This document shows positions 11,513 to 24,641 of a DNA stretch of 64,000 nucleotides, in pieces (the first letter of the stretch is position 1; every line of letters starts with the position of its first letter). Location: assembly GCA_963971425.1 (NCBI GenBank), contig OZ020517.1:23570462-23634461 (forward strand). Reading direction: 5' to 3'. The stretch is from Bryoerythrophyllum caledonicum (taxonomy: Eukaryota; Streptophyta; Bryopsida; Pottiales; Pottiaceae). The notes under the pieces were generated by a model. It saw only the letters and a program-made list of their open reading frames with translations, did no database searches and was not told the origin of the DNA. The position numbers and the translations under genes were made by a program.

Positions 11513-13082
11513 TCATTGATCATGACTGAAGAAGTTTGACAAGAGAGTTGTACTGTACATTTCTTTCATTCTCTTTTGGGAGTCCAGGTCCAAAGCAACC
11601 GACAATCTCTGGTACCGCGCGTTCGTATCCGCCCACTTCATCTTCAAGTTGTTCATCATTGTTATTCTCTCCGTTTCGTCCAACCTGCACCTCACAAAGA
11701 CAGACAGACATGTGTATGAGGATCAAAGTGTTCATAGCAGTAGCTTGTTGACATCTGTCTTATTGATGTGCACATGTCACAAATGAAGAGAAGGTTTTGG
11801 TGGTCAGATATAGGTGGCATACTTGCGAGTTCCGTCGTGTTCACAACTCCCATCGCGCTCCTCAGCACTGCTAGTATCTTCCACCTTTTTCTTCTGCTCC
11901 GCCTCACTCTTGAGCCTGGCAGCCAAGTACGTTGGAATCCTCCCGAAAGTCTTCTTCAGCAGATACCTCCTCACCTTCTTCGGAGTCCCTTTCGGCACAG
12001 ACGACCCTGCTCAATTTTTCATCAGGTACACTTTAGTCCTACACTCTAGACAGAGATTGTGCAAATAGAGGAGTGATCCCCGAGTTCCAGAAATTATGTT
12101 ATAAATTAACGGATTCAGTTTTTTTCAGTGAAGTAGTTCTACTGGAATGTATCATTTGCTCTGCATTCCGCTTGATGTAGTCCAGTATTTTGACCCTTTC
12201 CCTTACCTGCGTAGTTACATAATTCAAATAAGATGTATGCAAGCAAAGAATTAGAAACAAAGTAAACTTGTTTATTTCACCACGAAGTTTATATCCACAG
12301 GACATAAGTTGGTGGACCATTTCAAGGGTTAGACATTCAAATGTGAATCATATGAGGAGCTTACTGGTCTGTCTCTTGGTACATCAGGCTTTCGTTTCAC
12401 GTGCCGTGTGCATCTCTGTTGCTCTGCACATGATTGTAGGTTCATGTTTAGTGTTTTGCAGCATCTTTCCACTCAGAGTTGTCCACGAACTCAACTCAAA
12501 ATTCTGGTTTTACGGTCATTTGTGCATGAGGCTAAAAAACTACCGACTCGCTCAAAGAGATCCAACAACTATTTCGAAGGCACCCGGCTTAATTACCAAA
12601 TGTCATCACTGGCTCCTTGGAGTGTTTCTTCAAGAACTCCCTAGCGCAAGGCTTGTTATGTCCATCTGGCTTTCCGAAGGTGGCCGCCGACTTCTGCCTC
12701 ATCATCAACTTCAACTTGCGGGTGATCCTCGCTATTCGTCGGTCCCGCTGCATGCACGCATTCCCACCATCCCCAGAACATGCCATTATGCACTACGCTA
12801 GAAAACAAAGTTCGCAATTACAAATCCAGCAAAAGGCTGTATTCATTATGTCGGCGCTCTGCCATGAAAACGATAACCTTCTCACGTCCAAACCTTACCC
12901 CTCCTGCTCAAACGTTCATCTTGGAGCAGCTGTAGAATTGACGAGTCTGATCAGATAGGAAGAGCATTGCAGAGACAAAACAAAATGCTTACAATCTCTT
13001 CGGCAGTGGGAGGGGGCGTCCTTGGTTTGTAGACCACCGGGGGCTTGATGATCTTGTACACGCTCTCCTTGGAGTCCCACAT
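11513..13082 (-). CDS. ENKUR: Enkurin (ciliary/flagellar adaptor protein)
   Basis: Six exons on the minus strand: 13082-12993, 12747-12597, 12423-12365, 12206-12143, 12006-11823 and 11684-11513. All borders are GT-AG and every phase fits (0,1,0,1,2), giving 239 residues against 256 in human enkurin. Landmarks follow the family order: N-terminal ESVYKIIKPPVVYKPRTPPP; REFLKKHSKEP (animal: DFLKKHSKE); RPVRERVKILDYIKRNAEQMI; SVPKGTPKKVRRYLLKKTFG with GRIPTYLAARLK; and the C-terminal LDETERITMMNNLKMKW with RYQRLSVALDLDSQKRMKE. In animals enkurin binds calmodulin and TRPC channels in sperm and is part of axonemal microtubule inner structures. Its presence implies motile flagellated cells, presumably sperm, in this organism. 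Exon phases and family spacing make this call firm although each exon is short. Confidence 0.88.
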
Positions 13083-13380
13083 CGTGACTGGTTGTTTCAA
13101 GGAGGCTTGATGAAGTAGCGAAGTGTGAGCTCAGCACAACGTCACCACTACTTCCCCAAAACAGGTTGCTCTGGAACAGTGAAGTCCAAGTGCATGGACA
13201 GGATCCAGTCATGAGCATACGTCGGACTCTGTCATGAAGGTCAGTGCATGTGAACATCGGTTTCAAAGCACCGAATTCTCCTAGAATTTTATGCAACAAA
13301 GATGGTAGCAATGACAAGCCATGTCACAGGAGCTCTGTCATGAGCTCTCTCTACTATAAGCTTCCGAACAAGTGACCTGA

Positions 13381-13462
13381 GCTTCATAATCATAATACTT
13401 TCTACGCCATGATCATATTATGAAACACGGTAGCTTCATAATCATAATATTTTCTACGCCAT
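13381..13462. repeat. Direct duplication, 30-bp unit, 52-bp period
   Basis: The unit gcttcataatcataatactt...tctacgccat at 13381-13410 recurs at 13433-13462 with one substitution. The two copies are separated by 22 bases. Confidence 0.85.
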
Positions 13463-13694
13463 CAGCACCTTCACTACCACAAGTTTACAATTTTCTTTTA
13501 CTATGTTCTACTGGATCATGGTCTTATCTTGAAGTCTAACACCAAATTGAACAGAGAGGTCACCGATTATGAGTCCCAGAAGTGCAACAAATCTCCAAAG
13601 ACTAGGACACCAAGCGTTACATAGTTACATAATTGGTGTCTCTTTGGCGCCTGGTTCATGAACTAATTAATTTTTTATTTATTTATTTATTTAT

Positions 13695-13695
<1 letters not shown>

Positions 13696-13748
<53 letters not shown>
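13696..13748. repeat. T53 homopolymer with (ATTT)n leader
   Basis: A run of 53 T follows several attt repeats (from about 13670). On the minus strand this is an A53 tract, possibly the tail of a retroposed sequence lying at higher coordinates, but no source sequence is recognisable. Confidence 0.8.
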
Positions 13749-13749
<1 letters not shown>

Positions 13750-14753
13750 AGGTCGTGGTTATGGGCAATTTTTTCTCTATAGATAATTATCACTATACAA
13801 GTGTAGTCCATAGTCTTATGATATTGGAAGTGTTGGAGTCTCGATAGGGACTTGCAGAAGGACAAGGACTCCCAAGTCCCCCAAGTCCTCACTTTCAATT
13901 GGAAGTGTTGAGAATCCCGATGATGTGGTAGGATAGGGAGTTGCTGCAAGACATGGACTTGCGTTGGGACAAGGGCTCGCAGTGCTGTGTGGACTCAGGG
14001 ACTGTGTATAATCCAATAACATATATATTCCAACCACAGGTATGATCTTTCGGATATTACCTAGGTGTTGACCTCACCAAACGGACATTATTCTATTAGA
14101 TATTGAGATGATGGATCATCACTTTTTATCCATTTTGATGAATAGTAGCTATGATGTATTTTGCATCATAAACCTTCATAGTTTCAAAATCTGAATTTTT
14201 TATTTATACAATTCAAAATAAGATTCTAGAAGTTGTCTCTTAGGTGAATTATTAATGATATTTGAACTATTGATTTTCTAGATCATTTTTTTAAAACACA
14301 ACTACACCCAACTTAAATTTAATGGATTTGCTAAGGATGATTATGTAGAAATCACAATCTTAGAATTGTATGTGTAGTAGTTATATATCTATTCTTGGTA
14401 CATAATGCTATTTTCTCTACAATAAGCCAAATTCTAGACTAGTGAATGGACACATTTTAAGGACTCTTCTAAAGGACGCATCCAAAGGACTCTTTCAAAG
14501 AGCACGTTTGATTTAAAAGGAACACCCAAAGGACATAGTGGTTTCTCCAAAAGGGTTTATTCCCTAAACCATCACAAAGTTCTAACTTTATTTTGACCTT
14601 TTTTATATAAAGGTATCCGGCGAAGCCAATACCTAGGTCACCTAAAAGAGACCCGGATGCTAAAGATGGGAAGAGGTAGACGAGGGAGCCGCAGGCCGCG
14701 GCCGCCGCCTTCGTGCGCATGCACGCGCTCTGCGTCAGGGCAAGACAATCATT

Positions 14754-15062
14754 GTGGCGGGTCTGGCCGCTTTTACAGACCTGGAGTCCGTCTTGCTCGC
14801 GTCCTTGCTCACGCTAGAAGACCACCAGGTTGGAGTCCTGGCGCGTCATTGTGACAACTTCTACATGTTGCATGTGGAGGATTGCCGCGAGCTTGGGGAG
14901 AAAGTGCTTGAGGCGATTGTTGGGTGCCGGGAATTGCTAAAGCAACGTTTAAAGGGAAATTTTAAGTTCACATCATCAGAGTTGGTGGTGAACATGGAGA
15001 AATGCGCGGGATTGGTAAAGCTCAAGCTTGCACTTGGTGTTGTAAACATCAATATGGGTTGA
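14754..15062 (+). CDS. Possible leucine-rich-repeat (F-box LRR-like) fragment
   Basis: The frame of 102 residues has segments such as LARHCDNFYMLHVEDCRELG and EKVLEAIVGCRELL with spacing like the cysteine-containing LRRs of F-box/AMN1 proteins. The flanking DNA at 14690-14760 is very GC-rich and frames shift there, so the upstream part is unclear. It may be a short gene, the last exon of one, or a broken copy. The identification rests on repeat spacing alone. Confidence 0.25.
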   Translation: MAGLAAFTDLESVLLASLLTLEDHQVGVLARHCDNFYMLHVEDCRELGEKVLEAIVGCRELLKQRLKGNFKFTSSELVVNMEKCAGLVKLKLALGVVNINMG

Positions 15063-16715
15063 AGTTGATTGTCTAGGGTTTCTTAAAGCTATGCGATGTT
15101 TTGGTTGAGGGTAGGGTTTGAGGAGCAAAGGTAGAGGAGCTATCACGGTGCACGTCGCTTTGTGCTTTATCGATGGTGAGCAATCTTGAAAAAGATTGGA
15201 CGAGGTGGTGGTGGAACTTGCAGCCGCAAACATGAGTTTGGTGTCATTTATGTGCATGAACGAGCTTAGGAACTCAGTGTGCGCAAGTCCCTATCCCGCC
15301 GCCACTCCCTATCTCGCCACGTTATCATAAATTCCAACATTTCTGATATCGGGAGTGAACTACACTTGTATATGATAAAATATCATCAATGGTTGTCCAG
15401 TGAAGTCGAAATCTTGGTGACATGGTCACGCTTTGGGACAAGGTCTTACGGCAGGATAGGATATTGTGTTGGAATCACGGCTGGACATGGTCTCAAGGGA
15501 ATTGCCCTTATGGCATGGGGGACGACAAAGATCCATATTTGTTTAAAATAATAAACTTGTTTTTATTGATGTTTGGTTGTGTCTAAGTAAAATCCATCTT
15601 TTGCTTTATTTTGGTCCTATAATCAATGTGCCACTCCTTTTTTAATCTTAAGCAAATTGAAAATATTGACATTTACCCTTTTCATTAGCCATAAATGATA
15701 AACATGAATATATATGAATTATTTTCATTTGTGTTTGATGATACATTCTACAAAAATAATATAGGTGTAAAAAAGGTTTTGTTTTAAAGGCCAATTAAAT
15801 TTTCATATAAAAAAAACATAGGGATGGATGGACAAATGGATAGAATAACAAGCCTAGATTCTTTTAATAATACTGTATAATCACTTAACAAGAAAATTAT
15901 ATTGATGCACCTTTTAGACTCAAAAATAATCTCAAATGAAATTTGATCAAAATAATTTAGATTAAGCCTTTAATACCCTAACATTGTACAATAAATATTC
16001 TATCTAAAAAGATTGCATATTTGTTTGAATCATCTATTCCTAATGGAAGCTTTAATAGTATAACTATTTTTTATTGTGATCAGGTATTGGACCAAATGGT
16101 TTTGAAACATCAATGTCATTCCATTATTTTGTATCTTATTAAAGACCTTAACAAAACTTGAATTTACGGTGATCTAGAGTTTTTGCCAATCAACAATGCA
16201 CATGAATTTTTTTATACAATTTGATGAAAGAGATTAAAGTTTCCATCTTTGAAAAATACGTATTACTTAAATTTTAAAAAATTACAAAATATTTTGATTT
16301 TGATTTCTTTGAGCTTATATTTTCTTAGTGATGTTTTAACATATGTGTATAATAAAACGATCATAGAAAATTTTAGTATATTGAATTTTTCTATAAATTT
16401 GGTATAATTATCAAGGCTATGCATATAAATCAAACCTTTAGAGATTAAGCATAAAAGATTTATATGTTACTTGGTTGAATATGCACTTATATCAAACAAC
16501 ATGTTTCCAATTGATTGGAACACCATATATTTGGAAGGGACATGAAGCTTTTCTTAATAGCTCTTCAAAGACTACAATCATTATTGATTCTAATTCTATT
16601 ACTCATTGACACTAATTATGCTACAAAACTATTCAACAACAACATTTGAATTTGGAATAAGACCAGAAGCGTGATCTTGATTTTACTTCCTATAGAAGAA
16701 TTTAGAAGGATGAAT
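15063..16715. other. AT-rich intergenic DNA
   Basis: No gene or structured repeat is supported. The last part should hold the 3' end of the WNK transcript. Confidence 0.35.
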
Positions 16716-19700
16716 TTATAGATTCTCTCTACTTTGTGTTTCTTTGCTATTAACCTCATTGAGAGTTGCAATATTCATCAAAATAGACCTTCTTTCTTCA
16801 TTTGGTTCCACAAGAATGTGACCTTGTAAATTATGACCTAAACCAAATGCTTTAGGCACACTAACAAATCTAATGTTTGAATTAAAACTTGTTGAGTCTA
16901 ATGAAGAAAGCTGGCTGAGTTTTTGAGCATCTTCAACATCTAAAGGTAACTTGTTAATGTTTCTCTCTGAAGAATGAGCCATCTTATAATCATTAGATGG
17001 AGAACTTTGAGGATCCAATGAATGATTTTGATAAAAACCTTCAAATGAAGATGTACTATGTTGCTCAATAGGAGAAATAGATCTCCTATTCAAACGCAAT
17101 TCATGATCACCTTGGATTGTTTTATGACGGTGATATCGGTTTTTAAGTGCACATAAAGCCTGCTCATGACGCCATTGAAGTTCTTCCAATTCTTGTTTTT
17201 GTTTCAATGCTAGTAGATTAAATTCAAATTCTTGAGTGACTTCATTTGTACCTTCAATCATATCCTCACCATGTGAATGGGTATATTCACTTTGCTCAAA
17301 CCTTTGACTATTTTCACTCATACCTTCCCAAGCATCATGAAAAAATTTGGTTGTACCAGCCTTCCTCCTTAATTCAACAAGTTTGTTGAATGCAATTGAA
17401 TCAATGTGGTTGTTGTCTTCACGATTAATTGATTCATCATCAAAATCAAAAACTTCGTGAAGGTGTGATTTACTATCCGCAACTGAAATTGTTGATTTAG
17501 GTGTATCATGACCTTTTCTTGAATCTCTTTCATCTTCACGAGCTTCAGAAGAATCACTTGCAAATATTGGAGGTATGTTGGATCCTTGTCGTGAATGTTC
17601 AGCACGTAAATGATAACTTACTTCTTCAAATCGCCCATGCATTGTACCTTCAACATGGGGTGGAGATGAAACCACTACTAGAACCTACACGCATGAAGAT
17701 AAATCTGATAAGATATTTAAAACTCAATAATATCATACTACTAGTAAAGACAAAAAAACATTTGTAAAATGAAATGTTATAAGTTTACAATGTACAAATT
17801 GGAAATGTTATATAAGATTATGAATTGGAATGGTACAAATTTATATAATTATTATATAAAATAAAAAATACTAAAAATCTATTACAGTACTGTACATAAT
17901 ATAATATTCTTTTAATCATTAATATTGTTATAATTTTTTATTTTTTTAATCATCAATTTCATATTCAAGTACAATTTTAAAATATACATATTTGAATATA
18001 TGTCAAATTTTAAAGTAGGTTTTTTGTTAAATGTTATATTTTTATATGCTTGAACTGTGTATATGTCTTATTTTAAGATATTATTTAAATTGTAGAATGG
18101 AAATAGTTCTCATTGATGTGAATTTCTATTTCTATAAGTAGAGAATTAATAGATTTGATCTATTTTGACTTTTTAAAAATTAAAACATTGGATTTTAAAG
18201 CTGATCAATTGTTGAAAAGCAAGAATTTTTTGAAAGAATCAATCTAAAAATCCCAATCTATATAGATTCTTCTTTGGTATGTAAATGACAATAGTTAATA
18301 TTTGAATTAGTTTTAATTGTGATAATGAACACATCTACCTTTGGAGAATGAGACAATCCTTTTCTATTGCAATCAATGAGAGATCCTTGATGTGAAGACA
18401 TAGTAGCTAAAGCATCTGGATTGTCATGTGGCACTACAGTTAGATTTTCTCCTTTACCAACTTCAGTTTCGGTGGCAACAACGTAAGCCATAGCCATTCC
18501 TGGATTCCATTCAGGAACCAAACCCAAAATTTCTGCATCAATCATTTGAGCAATTGTAGTTATTTCTTGATCGGAAAGATCAAGCTCAGCAACCATTTCA
18601 CTTGCTACACTCATTGCTGTATCCGCTTCAATATCAAATGGAAAATGAATATTGCGAATGTGACCTGCAAAACATATAGAGTCAAGTTTTAAACACTTGC
18701 TTCTATCTATTCCTTAAATGTACTTTTATAAGAGTAATTATTCTTCTTTAATCTCTCTTTGAGGCCTAAATTGTAGTATTTGAAATGTTTGTTGGCATAC
18801 ATAGTGTACAATATTCTTTTGGCATAAGAAAGAAAGAAAACCTAAAAATAAAAGAACATCAAGAATTTGTTTAAATGTTCAAGATTAGGTATGAAAAAAT
18901 TTATATGTTGCATTGGTTACCATAAGTAGTGTTTCATGCCACAATTGATTCTTAAGTTAGTTTGTTTTTAACAAGGAAAAAAAGGTTTGATTTTTTGCCT
19001 ATTAACTTCAAAAGCCAATGTTGTGAATTCCTGATTTCTCTTTCATACTCTATTAACTTAGGCTTTATCATAATACTAAAATCACAATCTACGTACTGAA
19101 CCACGCAGTCAACCGTGCAGTGAATTATAGAAACGCTGCAGTCAACCGCGCGGTTAAATGCGCGGTCAACCGTTCAGTGAATCATGTTACCTTTTTTCTT
19201 TTTATAGTTTGGAATGTAAAAACTACATTTAAATGGTTGGACTAATGCGTTTCAAAGCAAGCGCCAATTGCTAGGAGATCAGTTTAAAAATATAGATTCT
19301 AGATTATAGATGAAAAATATATAGATATTTTTCAATTTATATTATAGTAGATTCTTTATAATTTAATTTTAGTTATTTACCTTTTGGGTTTGCAATTCTA
19401 AGTCTCAAATATATAGTATTATCATCTCTTCTTTTCCCCTTGACTCGAAAATCAACACTTCTCCTTGGTTGATCTCTTTTAGAATATTTATCATTCAAAA
19501 AATGTTGATGAGTATACAAGTCATCTTCTTGAGACTCCGTTTTATCATATGGCATTCTTTTTGATGTCTTGTGTAAAGTGACATCTTCACAAGGCTTGTC
19601 ATTATTGGCATGTATTTTTAAATTGTTTTTCTCTAGTTGCACAAATTTTTGTTCAATTACATCTTTCTGATTGATTGGGGGTAATCTTTCTTCTTTACAT

Positions 19701-21713
19701 TTTTCTTTAAAATTACTTGGTCTCAATTTTAAATGTGGAAGATTTGTCTTAGTATCTATTGCTTCATGATCCCCTTCACATTGAAGAAAAGGATCCATAA
19801 GTAGTTCCCTTGCAGGCAATCTTCTGGATGCAATTGCTAGGCATTTTTCAATAAATGCTCGAACTTCTTGATCTTTTACCTTTTCTAATGCAGCTGGTTT
19901 CTTTCCCTGTCTATATGCAAGAAAATTGTAAAAATTATTGGACTTCATCAAATTATGAAATGTTTAAAATATCAAAAACATTTAATGTACATAAATTTTT
20001 TAACATACATTAAATTTAAGAAGATAAATAATCAAAATCTCAATATCTTTCATTTAAATTTTCATATTGTTTCAACATCAAATATTTATATTCTTACCGC
20101 TGTGACCTTTTTGTAAATTTGTGCAGCATTTGTGCATTCACTATAAGGATATTCAAATGTGACCATTTCTAATAAACACATTCCAAATGAATAAATGTCA
20201 ACAAGTTCATTATATTCTTCTTCATAAAGCTCTGGAGCCATAAACTCAGGAGTTCCTGCGCATTACATACCCTAAATATTGGGAATGAATCTTAGCGTTG
20301 TATTGAATATATTTAGGTAGAAGTTGTCATTAAGAAAGTATAGATGAAAACAAATATTTGGTTGTTGATCAAAGAAATTTTAAAAACAAACTATTATTTT
20401 TTTTTTCAACTTAAGCAAACATGATATATATTTTTTACTTGAAGAAATTTATACTGAGAAATGAATTGTGTTTACCAATTACACTATGGGCTGCATGAGC
20501 TTGCCTGAGAATAGCTGCAAGACCAAGATCTCCTATTTTTACTTCACCATTATTTCCATTGACAAATATATTATCACACTTAAGATCACGATGAATAATT
20601 GGAGGGTCGTGACTATGTAAATAAAGAAGTCCTCTTAAAATTTGTCGAGACCAATTTTTAACAGCCTTTAGATCTACATGTTTGTGGCGCTTTCGATATC
20701 TAAAGATTAGACAAGAATAATGAGTGATATATTTGGTAAATCTAATTTCACTACTTTGATTAAAAATGTAAAATAAAATTAGTTACTTACTGCCGCAAGG
20801 TACCAGATGTGAAAATTTCTGTGATGAAATTTACATTTTTTGTCTTTGTATCCACCCAAGAATTATAAAATTTGATGATGTTTTTATGTTTAAGGGTTTT
20901 TAACAAATGTACTTCAGAATACAATCGTTCTAAGTCCTCAGGGCTTTGCAAAACATCTTCAACTTTTACTTGGTTCCAAGCAACTTCTATTCCATCTACT
21001 TCATCAAAAGCTCTATAGCTTCAATGTTGTTAAAGACCATCATAGATGAATATCATACGTAATTAAATAAGCATTCTAATATAATAAATAGCTACATAAT
21101 AGTGGATACATTATCAAAATTCAACAAATAGTTTTAAATATAAATAAAATATTGCTTATGTATTAAAAAAGATACACAGTTTTAAATGCTCCTTTGCCCA
21201 ATATAACTTCATACTGCAGAAAACATACAAATTGACTAGTAATAAGTAGATAATTGAATTATTTTTTGGTAGATTAGATATGATGTAATATATTATGCAC
21301 TAGCAAAGTTTTAAATATAAAACTTTAGATTAAAACCTCAAGAAAATATTTGAATAAGAAATAGAATATTTATAGAATAGCCACAAGATTGGAAAGTTTT
21401 ATAACTGACAAATTAGAATTAAACAATGTTTTTTTATTCAATTAAATTTAATCCATAAAATATCTTCACTAAAATCCAAAGAACAAAATCATGTTAATTT
21501 ATGATTAGACGGGTGATCTCTAATCTCTTTTAGTTTAGAGAGTATATAGTATACAACAAACATAATAATTGATATGTATTATAATGAAAAAATTGTTACC
21601 CGGCCATAACGACCTAATGGATCATGTTCAGTAAATTCAGAGTTGTCATCAATTTCTTTATTGGAATTAGCATCAGAAGAATGATTTGTATCTTTATTTT
21701 CCAACATTTTCAT
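16716..21713 (-). CDS. WNK: WNK (with-no-lysine) Ser/Thr protein kinase
   Basis: Eight exons: 21713-21600, 21213-21176, 21018-20791, 20699-20476, 20255-20098, 19906-19381, 18664-18339 and 17684-16716. Phases all agree and give 860 residues. The glycine loop is [14 protein letters not shown], and the usual subdomain-II lysine is Asn (VAWNQV), so the catalytic lysine is the loop Lys49, the WNK hallmark. The catalytic loop is [10 protein letters not shown] (Asp165), the magnesium loop GDLGLAAI (DLG, as in plant WNKs), then [20 protein letters not shown] and [20 protein letters not shown]. Exon 7 carries the plant-type autoinhibitory PF2-like region ([19 protein letters not shown]). Exon 8 has a predicted coiled coil ([17 protein letters not shown]). 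WNKs regulate ion homeostasis, flowering and osmotic signalling in land plants. Exons are strikingly AT-rich, unlike the genes beyond 57 kb. Introns contain repeats, including one at 19090-19186. Confidence 0.95.
19090..19186. repeat. Tandem/palindromic CAGTCAACCG array in WNK intron 6
   Basis: Units such as acgcagtcaaccgtgcagtg, gctgcagtcaaccgcgcggt and gcgcggtcaaccgttcagtg follow each other and partly pair with themselves (cgcgcggt/gcgcggtc). It is a local GC-rich island in an otherwise AT-rich intron. Confidence 0.7.
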
Positions 21714-22121
21714 ACAATGTAGAAGAACCAATATACCAAAATGGTTAATAAAATATCTTCAGATATCATTTGCAAATCAATTCAATTTGGTTGAATATCA
21801 ACATTATAACATTCTTTTTGCTCGCCCTTCTCCAGATTTTCGTTTTAGACTAATCTTTAAATTATTTGATATCATGATTGAAATATCATGATTTTTACAT
21901 TAGAACATTATTCAGTTAGATACGCATATTTCTCCAATCAATCAAACATGTTTTCTTTTGCATATTCTTTTATAATACCTTCATTACATTTCAAACATTA
22001 AGTTACTTAATAGAAAAGAACAAAAATTGAAACATATATGAGTGTGGGGGTTAAAAAAATAATTGTAATAGAATTGTTACTCTACAAAACCCTAAATTTA
22101 TCTGAAACATTGTTGACTAAT

Positions 22122-22275
22122 TTGTGAAGCATTTCATTACTTAATGCTATCAAAAAATATTTTACCATATTATTAACCTTATAATAATTATTATTAACCT
22201 TATAATAACATGTAATGAAACAAACCATATTATTAACCTTATATGGTAACATGTAATGAAACAAACATTGATTGA
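22122..22275. repeat. Tandem tattattaaccttata repeats
   Basis: The unit tattattaaccttat occurs about three times, and the longer segment aacatgtaatgaaacaaac occurs twice (about 22207 and 22247). This is a local two-level duplication. Confidence 0.75.
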
Positions 22276-22578
22276 ACACCTTCTATAAAAGCTAGAATTA
22301 AGATTAATCTTACAACGTTTAGTTTAAGGTGCAAATCATTTTTTAATCTTAAAATAAAGAGTCATAAAAATTATTCAAAAGATTCGTATTAGAAAATCCA
22401 ATTTTGTTCATGGATTTCCTTTATCATATAATTGGACTTAATTAATGTATTTTAAGTTTATCACTCTTTAAACCCTAGGTTTTCTTTTATGATATATATA
22501 TGTAATATATATATAAAATAATAGCTCTATGTAAAATTATTATTGAATAAATGAATATAGATTATTTAATTACCTTGA

Positions 22579-22580
<2 letters not shown>

Positions 22581-22625
<45 letters not shown>

Positions 22626-22650
22626 TATATATATATAAAATATATATATC
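22581..22650. repeat. (TA)n microsatellite
   Basis: About 65 bases of almost pure ta, interrupted at two points. Confidence 0.9.
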
Positions 22651-24039
22651 TTAATCTAGAATTTTGATAATTTTATTGCATTACATGTAATTCAATGCAA
22701 TACTTCATTTTAAAATGATAAAGCTCATACCTTTGATTATCAATGAAATTAAAACATAAGAATAGTATCTATATCTAAAAAATAATATCACTAATTTCCA
22801 TTTGGTGAAGCCAAAAGCTATGTAATATCACGACAAGGTCATGCCCAAACATGATATTGTGCCTAGACAAGGTCTTGCCTCAAAACATGGTATTGCGCCG
22901 TGATAGGGTAATAGGGAACTACCCTTGCTCCATCAAGGACAATAGGATCCATAGGTGTATATAATAAAATATTGGTGAAACTGAACACATGTTGTCTAAA
23001 TTGAATATGCCCTTTAGAAGAATCCTTTGAATGTGCCCTTTCATTCAAAATTAACTTACAGTAAAAAACTTATTAAGTTTTTATATACTTTTATGTACTA
23101 AAAACTATACAAATGTAGAAACGATACTTTTAAAATTGTTTGTATAGCAATTATAATTTTATTTTTGATACATGATAGCATTTTAAAACTCAATATTTTT
23201 CTACCATAAGGCAAATTTTAGTCAAAACTCATATACTCTTGACACGATATTGTTTTTTGTTTAAAGGAAATATAACAATAAAAAAATCACTGGTAGAAAT
23301 TGAAAAGCACTTATGTTTGTAACATCTTTTACATTGTGAACATAGCTTCCTATGCAACCATTTATGCTTTAATCTTTTTAAGGCCAGAAAGGCCAATACA
23401 CTGTCGTTGGCAGGGTGAAATCTTCTTGTAGCAATGAATTGAGAAAACATGGTCCGAATAGTCTTCGCAATGGATGTGGAGCAGTTTACTACAATTCTAA
23501 TGAGACCATTGGCACACAAATTGGCATTAGAAATCGATGGTCAACCTAATTTCCATGAAGTAGGATCGCAATGAAATGTATCATTTTTGTAGATGATGTT
23601 CTACTGATCTATTACACTCATAGATTCTTACAAAGCCTCATGAGGTTGCATGCCTTAAGAGGTTAAAACAAGATATTTCAACATTTTTTATATGTGAGAG
23701 TGCCATCCAGATAATCTTAAAAAGGAAGAAGGAATAAGGATATTTTTGCACATTAGGAAATCCTAACTTCATCACATTACAAAGACCTATTTTGATAATA
23801 TAGTAGCATTAAAGCAACAAATGTGAGCAAAAAAAAACAAATGACAAGCATCTTTTTTAATACTAGGAAATTTCAACCAAATCATACTTCAAGTGCAGTG
23901 GCGTCATAAGGGGGCTTTGTTGAAAACAATGTTACGCTTTAAGCCTATTTGACCATATGCATTGCTTAGTTAAAGCACTTTAACATTGGTCGGCACAACC
24001 GCAAGTGAAAATGCAACGTATAGTTGGCCATGTGAAAAC

Positions 24040-24351
24040 GAAGAAGAAGAAGAAGAAGAAGAAGAAGAAGAAGAAGAAGAAGAAGAAGAAGAAGAAGAAG
24101 AAGAAGAAGAAGAAGAAGAAGAAGAAGAAGAAGAAGAAGAAGAAGAAGAAGAAGAAGAAGAAGAAGAAGAAGAAGAAGAAGAAGAAGAAGAAGAAGAAGA
24201 AGAAGAAGAAGAAGAAGAAGAAGAAGAAGAAGAAGAAGAAGAAGAAGAAGAAGAAGAAGAAGAAGAAGAAGAAGAAGAAGAAGAAGAAGAAGAAGAAGAA
24301 GAAGAAGAAGAAGAAGAAGAAGAAGAAGAAGAAGAAGAAGAAGAAGAAGAA
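24040..24351. repeat. (GAA)104 microsatellite forming the LINE 3' tail
   Basis: An uninterrupted run of about 104 gaa units, which is (TTC)n on the LINE's sense strand. The second LINE copy ends at the same place in a short aagaagaagaa run (39522-39531) before the shared cgccgg, so the array is the element's 3' tail, here greatly expanded. Poly-Glu, poly-Lys and poly-Ser frames across it are artefacts. Confidence 0.9.
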
Positions 24352-24641
24352 CGCCGGTCTTTGAAGGAGGCCGGCGTGAATAAAGTGTCCGTTTGTTCCA
24401 CTACTAAGACCAAGTCCACCGGACAGGGAATTAGCAAGCTGAAACTACTTCCCCCTTTTGAGGGTAGACACTATGTAACAAGTAGCCAGAAAACCACAAA
24501 AAATCAACCAATCAAATAGTACCACAGGAAGAGGGAGATAGGGAGGGGAGGGAGAGAGAGGGAAAGTGGAAGGGGAGGGGGGAAGACGGTAAGGGGGGAG
24601 TGTTTACATGTTGTGTTTTAAAAATAAAGCAAAGAGAAAGT

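Larger units (their letters stand above)
13083..14640. other. Intergenic DNA upstream of enkurin
   Basis: No gene is supported. It holds a 52-bp-spaced duplication (13381-13462) and a 53-base T run (13696-13748). The Lys-rich frame across the T run is an artefact. Confidence 0.4.
21714..24035. other. AT-rich WNK upstream region and intergenic DNA
   Basis: It should hold the WNK promoter. No other gene is supported. Repeats are noted at 22122-22275 and 22581-22650. Short frames near 22863-23519 have no recognised motif. Confidence 0.4.

Noticed and set aside
13683-13949. 88-codon frame with poly-Lys end
   Set aside because: The Lys tract is the T53 homopolymer read on the other strand.
23970-24519. 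Long poly-Ser, poly-Glu and poly-Lys frames
   Set aside because: They are the three translations of the GAA/TTC array and carry no other information.
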